Assembly (NCBI GenBank): GCA_021286885.1
Contig: JAJTBM010000121.1
Coordinates: forward strand, 1 to 8,105
Origin: Rhodocyclales bacterium
GTDB lineage: Bacteria > Pseudomonadota > Gammaproteobacteria > Burkholderiales > Rhodocyclaceae
Length of the DNA: 8,105 bases
Direction of reading: 5' to 3'
The translations under genes were made by a program, and so were the position numbers. Shown here in pieces: positions 1 to 5,866 of the stretch. Position 1 is the first letter of the stretch, and each line of letters begins with the position of its first letter. The notes under the pieces were generated by a model, which saw only the letters and a program-made list of their open reading frames with translations, had not been told where the DNA came from and made no database searches.

Positions 1-629
1 TGGATGAAGTCGCAGCCATTGGCCACCAGGATGCGGGCATTCAGGGTCTGGTGCACACCCTTGGCGCTCACCTGAATGCCCAGTTTGTGGGCCCGGCTGA
101 TGAGGGCCCGGACAATCGCCACGCCTTCCGGGTCGGTGGCCACATCCTGGATCATGCCGGCCGGGACCTCCATGAAATCCAGGGGCATGCGCCGTGTCCA
201 GGCCAGCCGGACATTGGTCTGGCTGGCAGAGTTGATCCCGAAGCGCAGCCCCAGCCCCTTCAGGTGCTGGAGTGCATGGGCGGTGGTGGCATCGAAGTTG
301 CGCAGGGCGCTCAGAATGTTGAGTTCGAGATTGCTCCCACTGATGCCTTCGGCCAGCAGCAGACGGCTCACGCAACTTTGCAGCGCCGGGTCGACCAGTG
401 CCTCCTGAGTGCAACCCACGCTCAGGGCCAGGGGGCGGGCATGGGTGTGTTGCCAGTCCCGGAGCTGATGCATCGCGGTTTCTAGGCGGGTCAGATGCTC
501 GGGGCTGGCATCAACCAGTACCAGGCTGTCTGGCCGCTCGGGGTGCTCCAGGTGGAGTCGGGCACCCACCAGCTGGCCAGTGCGGCAGTCGTAGCGAGGC
601 TGATAAAGCAGATGAGGGGAACTGTCCAT
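1..629 (-). CDS. Degenerate EAL-domain protein, N-terminal part (cut by window edge)
   Basis: Reading the minus strand from the ATG at 629-627 gives 209 open codons that continue past the left edge. The fold signature of an EAL (cyclic-di-GMP phosphodiesterase) domain is recognisable: LLYQPRYDCRTGQLVGA at the start (residues 7-23), LKGLGLRFGI (123-132), AIVRALISRAHKLGIQVSAKG (about 171-191) and GCDFI at the end. The catalytic positions are replaced: the EAL triplet is R24-L25-H26, the second metal-binding Glu region reads LELNIL with N104, the DD pair is N133-S134, the KID motif is E154-V155-P156, and the AEGVE motif is AKGVH with K190. I infer a protein that does not cleave c-di-GMP and acts by protein or ligand binding, as known for inactive EAL proteins such as YdiV. 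The start is well fixed: an in-frame TGA lies seven codons upstream (650-648), with GGAG at 638-635 five bases before the ATG. No signal peptide or GGDEF domain precedes it. A partner or C-terminal domain outside the window cannot be excluded. Confidence 0.85.
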   Translation of the reverse strand, partial: MDSSPHLLYQPRYDCRTGQLVGARLHLEHPERPDSLVLVDASPEHLTRLETAMHQLRDWQHTHARPLALSVGCTQEALVDPALQSCVSRLLLAEGISGSNLELNILSALRNFDATTAHALQHLKGLGLRFGINSASQTNVRLAWTRRMPLDFMEVPAGMIQDVATDPEGVAIVRALISRAHKLGIQVSAKGVHQTLNARILVANGCDFI

Positions 630-756
630 GATGTCTCCGGGGCGCCCTCAGGCTTGTAGCGTGTAGAAATCGGCATGAGCCCTATCGGCCAAAGTTTCCA
701 GCGGCTTGAGGGCAAAATGCGCAGCCCGGCCAGGGGGGCGGGGGAGCGCTTTCCGG

Positions 757-762
757 TAGAAT
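757..762 (+). promoter_or_regulatory. Candidate -10 element for hrpA in the divergent intergenic region
   Basis: TAGAAT matches the sigma70 -10 consensus at five of six bases and would start transcription near 769, giving a leader of about 74 bases before the ATG at 843. No convincing -35 hexamer lies 16-18 bases upstream (that stretch is G-rich), so the call is weak. The rest of the 630-842 intergenic region holds only the ribosome-binding site of the minus-strand EAL gene and a weak possible minus-strand promoter. No clear operator was seen. Confidence 0.3.
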
Positions 763-842
763 CGCCCCCCGGGGCCCGTATCGGGCCGCCGATCCGGTCA
801 TCCTGTTGTTTGTCGCCCAGTCTTTCGCCTGTCGTCCTTCCC

Positions 843-3800
843 ATGAACAGCCCTCGCCACCGGCCCGCTGGCCGGACAGATCCCTATTCCCTGCTCGAAC
901 AGTGCATGAGCGTCGACCGGCCCGGCCTGCGCCGGGATCTGCGCCGCCTGCCTGAGCGGCCCCGCAGCCTGGAAGCCCTGCCCGAGGCCCTGGCGGCGCG
1001 CATCCGTCAGTCCGTGGAGAAGTGCGAAGCCCGCGCCCGGGCCTGCCCCCGGCCCGATTTTCCGGAAGATCTGCCGGTTAACCAGCGCCGGGAAGAGATT
1101 GCCGCCGCAATCCGCGCCCACCAGGTGGTGATCGTGTGTGGCGAGACCGGCTCCGGTAAAACCACCCAGCTGCCCAAGATCTGCCTGGAGCTGGGGCGCG
1201 GGGTGGCGGGCCTGATCGGCCACACCCAGCCACGCCGGATTGCCGCCCGGGCCACCGCCAGCCGCATCGCCCACGAGCTCAAGAGCGAGCTGGGGAGCAC
1301 CGTGGGCTACAAAATCCGGTTCACCGACCGGCTCAGCCCCCAGAGCTACATCAAGCTCATGACCGACGGCATCCTGCTGGCCGAAACCCAGGGGGATCCG
1401 CTGCTCTCGGCCTACGACACCCTCATCATCGACGAGGCCCACGAGCGCAGCCTGAACATCGACTTCCTGCTCGGCTACCTGCGCCAGTTGCTGGCCAAAC
1501 GGCCTGATCTGAAGCTCATCGTCACCTCGGCCACCCTGGACGCAGAGCGCTTTGCGCGCCACTTTGGCACCGAAGACAAGCCCGCCCCGGTGATCGAGGT
1601 GTCGGGCCGGCTGTACCCCATCGAACTGCGTTATCGCCCGGTGGAGCGGGACGCGCCCAAGCCCGCCCGCCCGGGCGAAGCGCCGCGCCCCGAGCGGGGG
1701 CCGGACCGGGATCTGTACGATGCCCTGGTAGATGCGGTGGACGAAGCCCACCGCAGCGGCCCCGGCGACGTGCTGGTGTTTCTGCCCGGCGAGCGGGAGA
1801 TCCGCGAGGCCGCCGAAGCCCTGCGCAAGGCCCATCACGCGGCTGGCACCGAAATCCTGCCCCTGTTTGCGCGCCAGTCGGCCCAGGAGCAGGCCCGGGT
1901 GTTTGCCGCCTCCAAGGGGCGCCGGGTGGTGCTGGCCACCAACGTGGCCGAAACCTCCCTCACCGTGCCGGGCATCCGCTACGTGGTGGATACCGGCCTC
2001 GCCCGGATCAAGCGCTACTCCCACCGCAACAAGGTGGAGCAGCTCCAGGTTGAAAAAGTGGCCCAGTCCGCCGCCCGCCAGCGGGCGGGGCGCTGTGGTC
2101 GGGTGAGTGACGGGATCTGCTTCCGGCTCTACGACGAGGACGATTTCAACAAGCGCCCCGCCCACACCGACCCCGAAATCCTGCGCTCGTCCCTGGCCGG
2201 GGTGATCCTGCGCATGAAGTCCCTGCGCCTGGGGGATGTGGCCGAATTCCCCTTCATCGACCCGCCCCTGCCGCGCATGGTGGCCGATGGCTACCAGCTC
2301 CTGGCCGAACTGGGCGCGGTGGAGGAGCAGGAGGGCGAGGGGCGCATGGCCCTGACCCCGGTGGGCCGTGAACTGGCCAAGCTGCCCCTGGACCCGAAGA
2401 TCGGGCGCATGATCCTGGCCGCCCGGGAGCGGGGCGCCCTCAAGGAAGTGCTGGTGATCGCCGCTGCGCTCTCAACCCAGGACGTGCGCGAACGCCCCCC
2501 CGAGCGCCAGGCCGCCGCCGACCAGGCCCACGCCCGCTTCAGGGGGCCGGAGCATGAACAGAAATCCGAATTCCTGTGGTACTGGAACCTCTGGAAGGCC
2601 TGGGACGAGGTGCTGCGCCACGAAAGCTCCAGCAAGCAAAAGGCCTGGTGCAAGCAGAACTTCATGTCCTGGCTGCGCCTGCGGGAATGGCGCGACGTGC
2701 ACGGCCAGCTCCACGCCCTGTGCGCCGAACACGGCTGGGCCGAGAACACCGAGCCTGCCAGCTACGATGCGATCCACAAGGCCCTCCTGGCCGGCCTGCT
2801 GGGCCACCTGGGCTGCAAGATCGAAGACGCCAGCGGGCCGGCGGCGGGCAGCTATCTGGGCGCCCGGGGCATCAAGTTCTGGCCCCATCCGGGCTCCAGC
2901 CTGGCCAAGAAGGCGGGCAAGTGGATCATGGTGGCCGAGTTGGTGGATACCTCCCGGTTGTTTGGCCGCTGCCTGGCCCGCATCGAACCCGAATGGCTTG
3001 AAGAAGTGGGCAGCCACCTGCTCAAGCGCCAGCTGTTTGAACCCCACTGGTCCAAGACCAGCGGCGCGGTGCGCGCCTGGGAGCGGGGCACCTTGTATGG
3101 GCTGACGGTGTATCCGCGCCGGGGCGTGAGTTATCGGGACACCGACCCGGCCCTGTGCCGGGAATTGCTGATCCGCGAAGGCCTGGTCCAGGGCGAAATT
3201 GCCGAAGGCCCGGCCCGGGGCATGGCCTTCCTGGCCCATAACCGCCGCCTGGTGGCCGAAATCGAGCGCCTGGAGCACAAGTCCCGCCGCCCCGATGTGC
3301 TGGTGGATGAGGAGCTGATCTACGCCTTCTACGATGCCAAGATCCCCGCCGAGGTGGTGGATCTGGCGAGCTTTGAGGCCTGGCGCAAGGGGGCCGAGAA
3401 AAAGGCGCCCAAGTGCCTCCAGCTCACCCGCGACCAGCTCATGCGCCACGATGCGGAAGGGATCACCACCGACCGTTTCCCGGCCCACCTGGAAGTGCTG
3501 GGCCAGAAGCTCAAGCTGGGTTATCTGCACGAACCGGGCGAGGCCGATGATGGGGTGACGCTCACCGTGCCCCTGGCCATGCTCAACCAGATTCCGGTGC
3601 ATCGCTGTGAATGGCTGGTGCCGGGCCTGCTCGAAGAAAAGATCACAGCCCTACTGCGCACCGTGCCCCAGAAGCACCGCCACCGGCTGCAACCCATGGC
3701 CGAGAGTGCGGCGGCCTTCATGGAGCGCTACGAGGCGGGCGAGTTCGAGCAGGATGATCCGCTGCTCAAGGCGCTCCAGCGCTTTGTGGAGGAGCGGGTG

Positions 3801-4931
3801 TCCCTCAAGCTGCCCATGGAAAGCTTCCGGCTTGAGAACCTGAATCCCCACTGCTTCATGAACTTCCGGGTGCAGGACGAGCATGGCCGAGTGCTGGGCC
3901 AGTCCCGCAACCTGTCGGAGCTGCGCACCCGCTTCAAGGATCAGGTGGCCGCCCGCTTCCAGAACGCCCGCATCCTGCCCGCCGCCGATACGCCGGTTCC
4001 GCCTGCCCCGCGCAAGGGCGCCGGGGCCCAGGCTCCGGCGGCGGCATCTCCGGCGCCGGCTACCCAGAACACGCCCCAGCTGGCGGGCTTCACTGGCTGG
4101 AGCTTTGGCCCCTTGCCGGAGCTGCTGGAGGTGAAGGTGGCCGGGCGCGACATCATCGGCTTCCCGGCCCTGCACGACGACGGTGCGAGCGTCTCCCTGC
4201 GCCCCTACGACACCCCCGAAGAGGCGGCGCGCATCCACCGGGGCGGCCTGGCGCGGCTGTTTGCGCTGGAGTTGTCGGCCCAGGTGAAGGCCATTGAGAA
4301 GCTGCCGGGCATCCGCGAACTGGCGCTCCAGTTCATTAGCTACGGCACCGAGGCTGAACTCAAGGCCCAACTGGTGACGGCCACCCTGGAGCGTTGCTGC
4401 CTGCAGGAGCCCTGGCCCGCCGATGCCGAGGCCTTTGCGCGCCGCTGCCAGGAGGCCAAGCCGCGCATCACCCTGGTGGCCCAGGAGCTGATGCGCCTGG
4501 TGGGCCAGCTGATCGCCGAGCACGCTACCCTCAGCAAGCGGGTGGCGGGCCTCAAGACCTTCCCCGAGGTGGTGGCCGACATCAATGCCCAGGTGGCCCG
4601 GCTGATGCCCAAGAACTTCCTGGTGGCCCAGCCCTACGAACGCCTCGCCCAGACGCCGCGCTACCTGAAAGGCGCTTCGGTGCGGGTCGACAAGCTGCGC
4701 AACAACCCCAGCCGGGATGCCCAGCTGATGGCCGAGTGGAAGGGCCTGGCCCAGGTGTTTGAGCGGGAATGGCTGGCCAAGGTGAAGGCCGGCGTGCGCG
4801 ACCCGCAACTGGAGGAGTTCCGCTGGCTGCTGGAGGAGCTGCGGGTGGGCCTGTTTGCCCAGGAATTGAAGACGCCCATGCCCGTATCGGTAAAACGTTT
4901 GCAAAAAATCTGGGAAAGTCGCCCCCGCTGA
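843..4931 (+). CDS. hrpA: ATP-dependent RNA helicase HrpA (DEAH box, DUF3418)
   Basis: Predicted product is 1362 aa, close to the roughly 1300 aa of E. coli HrpA. The helicase core is intact: motif I GETGSGKTTQ (residues 100-109), TQPRRIAAR (128-136), motif II DEAH (197-200), SAT (229-231), motif V ATNVAETSLTV (365-375) and motif VI QRAGRCGR (413-420). A winged-helix/HA2 region follows (about 440-640), then the long HrpA-specific C-terminal part with DUF3418 (about 740 to the end). The family unwinds RNA using ATP in the cytoplasm; E. coli HrpA is linked to fimbrial mRNA processing and to rescue of collided ribosomes. Two Pro/Ala/Arg-rich low-complexity segments interrupt the protein: about 268-290 between the two RecA-like domains, and about 1045-1080 inside the C-terminal part. 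The frame is open upstream to an ATG at 675, but the peptide before residue 1 is not HrpA-like and the candidate -10 at 757-762 would lie inside it, so the ATG at 843 is preferred although no Shine-Dalgarno sequence is visible. A short hairpin (4924-4937) carries the stop codon in its loop. Confidence 0.96.
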   Translation: MNSPRHRPAGRTDPYSLLEQCMSVDRPGLRRDLRRLPERPRSLEALPEALAARIRQSVEKCEARARACPRPDFPEDLPVNQRREEIAAAIRAHQVVIVCGETGSGKTTQLPKICLELGRGVAGLIGHTQPRRIAARATASRIAHELKSELGSTVGYKIRFTDRLSPQSYIKLMTDGILLAETQGDPLLSAYDTLIIDEAHERSLNIDFLLGYLRQLLAKRPDLKLIVTSATLDAERFARHFGTEDKPAPVIEVSGRLYPIELRYRPVERDAPKPARPGEAPRPERGPDRDLYDALVDAVDEAHRSGPGDVLVFLPGEREIREAAEALRKAHHAAGTEILPLFARQSAQEQARVFAASKGRRVVLATNVAETSLTVPGIRYVVDTGLARIKRYSHRNKVEQLQVEKVAQSAARQRAGRCGRVSDGICFRLYDEDDFNKRPAHTDPEILRSSLAGVILRMKSLRLGDVAEFPFIDPPLPRMVADGYQLLAELGAVEEQEGEGRMALTPVGRELAKLPLDPKIGRMILAARERGALKEVLVIAAALSTQDVRERPPERQAAADQAHARFRGPEHEQKSEFLWYWNLWKAWDEVLRHESSSKQKAWCKQNFMSWLRLREWRDVHGQLHALCAEHGWAENTEPASYDAIHKALLAGLLGHLGCKIEDASGPAAGSYLGARGIKFWPHPGSSLAKKAGKWIMVAELVDTSRLFGRCLARIEPEWLEEVGSHLLKRQLFEPHWSKTSGAVRAWERGTLYGLTVYPRRGVSYRDTDPALCRELLIREGLVQGEIAEGPARGMAFLAHNRRLVAEIERLEHKSRRPDVLVDEELIYAFYDAKIPAEVVDLASFEAWRKGAEKKAPKCLQLTRDQLMRHDAEGITTDRFPAHLEVLGQKLKLGYLHEPGEADDGVTLTVPLAMLNQIPVHRCEWLVPGLLEEKITALLRTVPQKHRHRLQPMAESAAAFMERYEAGEFEQDDPLLKALQRFVEERVSLKLPMESFRLENLNPHCFMNFRVQDEHGRVLGQSRNLSELRTRFKDQVAARFQNARILPAADTPVPPAPRKGAGAQAPAAASPAPATQNTPQLAGFTGWSFGPLPELLEVKVAGRDIIGFPALHDDGASVSLRPYDTPEEAARIHRGGLARLFALELSAQVKAIEKLPGIRELALQFISYGTEAELKAQLVTATLERCCLQEPWPADAEAFARRCQEAKPRITLVAQELMRLVGQLIAEHATLSKRVAGLKTFPEVVADINAQVARLMPKNFLVAQPYERLAQTPRYLKGASVRVDKLRNNPSRDAQLMAEWKGLAQVFEREWLAKVKAGVRDPQLEEFRWLLEELRVGLFAQELKTPMPVSVKRLQKIWESRPR

Positions 4932-4960
4932 TGCGGGTGTGAATATGCTTCTGGCAAGGC

Positions 4961-5004
4961 TTTGACGGTCGTCAAACTGCGTCTTAGCCCCTTGGGATTA
5001 TGAT
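4961..5004 (+). promoter_or_regulatory. FNR/DNR-type palindrome and -10 element ahead of the hemerythrin gene
   Basis: TTTGACGGTCGTCAAA at 4961-4976 is a perfect 16-base inverted repeat. Its core TTGAC-N4-GTCAA differs from the FNR consensus TTGAT-N4-ATCAA by one symmetric base per half site and keeps the exact half-site spacing. TATGAT at 4999-5004 is a five-of-six match to the -10 consensus, and no good -35 hexamer is present, as expected for an activator-dependent promoter. With transcription starting near 5011, the palindrome centre is at about -42.5, within one base of the class II position (-41.5). Activation by an FNR/DNR/CRP-family regulator under low oxygen or NO is inferred. The repeat could also be only an RNA hairpin after hrpA (six-base stem, four-base loop), but no T-run follows it. 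Confidence 0.5.
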
Positions 5005-5058
5005 GGTGTAAAACAATGTTACCAGGGCGGGCGCACCCCCCTTTGCGAGGAGCACATC

Positions 5059-5589
5059 ATGTTTCTGCTGGACCTGATTTTCGGCAAGCACGCCAAAGAA
5101 AGTGCTGCCCCCCGGCCGACACCCGCGCCGGCAGCCCCCGCGCCGGTGGTGGCGCCTGGTACTTCGATCCAGTATCACCCGGAGATCATTGATCTGTTCA
5201 AGCATGATCACCGGGAGTTGCTGCGGGTTTTTGCCGGGATCAAGGCTGCAATTGCAGCCCAGGATCTGCCCCGCTGTGCCGAGCTGCTGGAAGACTTCCG
5301 CCACACCCTGCATGGCCATCTGCTGAGTGAGAACGTGCGGCTCTACATCTACCTGGAGCATGCCCTGGCGTCCGACCCCACCAGTCACGATCTGATGCAC
5401 AGTTTCCGGCACGAGATGGACGACATCGGCAAGGCGGTGGTGGCCTTCCTCGAACGCTACCGCTACCTCGCTGAACACCCCGAGTTGCTGCCCCAGTTTG
5501 CCCACGAACTGGATGGCATCGGCAAGGTGCTGGTGGAGCGCATCAAGCGCGAAGAGGAAACCCTGTATCCCCTCTACATGCCCGCCTGA
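5059..5589 (+). CDS. Hemerythrin-like (HHE) domain protein
   Basis: The product is 176 aa. Residues 1-10 are a short hydrophobic start (MFLLDLIFGK), followed by a Pro/Ala-rich tether (about 15-34) and then a four-helix-bundle domain (about 40-173). Hemerythrin-like features are KHDHRELL (48-55, candidate ligands H49 and H51), HGHLLSENVRLYIYLEH (85-101, with an H87-x3-E91 pair), FRHEMDDIGKAV (117-128, H118) and RIKREEETLYPLY (161-173, E166/E167). The usual His four residues before the last Glu is absent (I162/K163), so metal coordination may differ from a classical di-iron site. Hemerythrins bind O2 or NO at a non-heme di-iron centre, or serve in sensing or Fe-S repair; the exact role here is unknown. 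It resembles neither Rsd/AlgQ nor the YtfE architecture. The start is supported by GAGGAG at 5047-5052, six bases upstream. It appears to be transcribed alone, from the FNR-like promoter upstream to the hairpin at 5596-5636. Confidence 0.85.
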   Translation: MFLLDLIFGKHAKESAAPRPTPAPAAPAPVVAPGTSIQYHPEIIDLFKHDHRELLRVFAGIKAAIAAQDLPRCAELLEDFRHTLHGHLLSENVRLYIYLEHALASDPTSHDLMHSFRHEMDDIGKAVVAFLERYRYLAEHPELLPQFAHELDGIGKVLVERIKREEETLYPLYMPA

Positions 5590-5595
5590 ACCTGC

Positions 5596-5636
5596 CCCGC
5601 GCTGCCTTCGCCCTTGACCGGGTGGGGCTGCGCGGG
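5596..5636 (+). terminator. Large GC-rich hairpin after the hemerythrin gene (terminator-like)
   Basis: Seven bases after the hemerythrin stop codon, CCCGCGC-T-GCC (5596-5606) pairs with GGC-T-GCGCGGG (5626-5636), giving ten base pairs around one T-T mismatch. An inner stem, CGCCC (5609-5613) with GGGTG (5620-5624), closes a six-base loop, TTGACC. The hairpin is stable, but TATAAAT follows rather than a U-run, so it is not a textbook intrinsic terminator. It may end or protect the upstream transcript. The loop coincides with the -35 hexamer of the next promoter. Confidence 0.45.
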
Positions 5637-5642
5637 TATAAA
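5614..5642 (+). promoter_or_regulatory. Sigma70 promoter for the riboswitch-alx transcript
   Basis: TTGACC (5614-5619) and TATAAA (5637-5642) each match the sigma70 consensus at five of six bases and are separated by the ideal 17 bases. Transcription would begin near G5649, immediately before the riboswitch aptamer, so the leader would consist almost entirely of regulatory RNA. This placement strongly supports both calls. Confidence 0.8.
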
Positions 5643-5650
5643 TCACCTGT

Positions 5651-5765
5651 CCCAAGGGGGAGTAGCTCCACGCCGGTTGATCGTCAAGCCGAAAAAGCCC
5701 AGTGCTTTTTCCGGTCGCCGGGCAGTCAAGGCCAGCAGGCCAGCACTGTGAGCAAGACCTTTGCC
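5651..5765 (+). promoter_or_regulatory. yybP-ykoY (Mn2+) riboswitch aptamer
   Basis: The two conserved hallmarks of the yybP-ykoY class are present in order: AAGGGGGAGTAGC near the 5' end (5654-5666) and GAGCAAGACCTTTGCC near the 3' end (5750-5765). AAGG (5654-5657) pairs with CCTT (5758-5761) as the closing P1 helix. Between them are TCGTCAAG (5681-5688), a ten-pair hairpin with one bulged C (5689-5698 with 5704-5714, loop CCAGT) and a GGCC-AGCA-GGCC hairpin (5730-5741) flanked by CAGT/ACTG. The class senses Mn2+ and typically raises expression of Mn exporters; the E. coli alx leader belongs to it and also responds to alkaline pH. The adjacent TerC/Alx gene fits exactly. Boundaries are approximate. 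Confidence 0.88.
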
Positions 5766-5809
5766 GTGCTGGCAAAGTGTCTTCGGCTCCGATCCCTTCG
5801 GAAAACCAG

Positions 5810-5848
5810 GGCCTTTCGTCATCGCCGGACGAAAGGCCTTTTTGTTTT
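5810..5848 (+). terminator. Intrinsic terminator in the riboswitch expression platform
   Basis: GGCCTTTCGTC (5810-5820) and GACGAAAGGCC (5828-5838) form a perfect 11-base-pair stem with a seven-base loop, followed by TTTTTGTTTT (5839-5848). It lies between the aptamer and the alx start codon, so it most likely serves as the off state of transcriptional control by the riboswitch. The alx Shine-Dalgarno region GGGAG (5856-5860) begins just after the T-run and is not buried in the stem. Confidence 0.9.
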
Positions 5849-5866
5849 CCGAACCGGGAGCGAGCA

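Noticed and set aside
51..631. Plus-strand frames at 51-485, 76-408 and 398-631
   Set aside because: They are antisense to the EAL-domain reading frame, whose minus-strand translation matches a known domain.
798..4904. Long minus-strand open frames opposite hrpA (798-2165, 2472-3602, 3651-4904)
   Set aside because: They mirror the GC-rich codon structure of hrpA, have low-complexity His/Gln/Gly-rich translations with no recognisable domain, and lie fully under a clearly conserved gene.
4924..4937. Short hairpin CCCGC-TGAT-GCGGG at the hrpA stop codon as a terminator
   Set aside because: The stem is only five pairs and no T-run follows, so it is not supported as a terminator.
5677..5687. TTGATCGTCAA, which resembles an FNR site
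   Set aside because: The half sites are only 3 bases apart (11 bases in all) instead of the 14-base FNR geometry, and the sequence is part of the conserved riboswitch aptamer.
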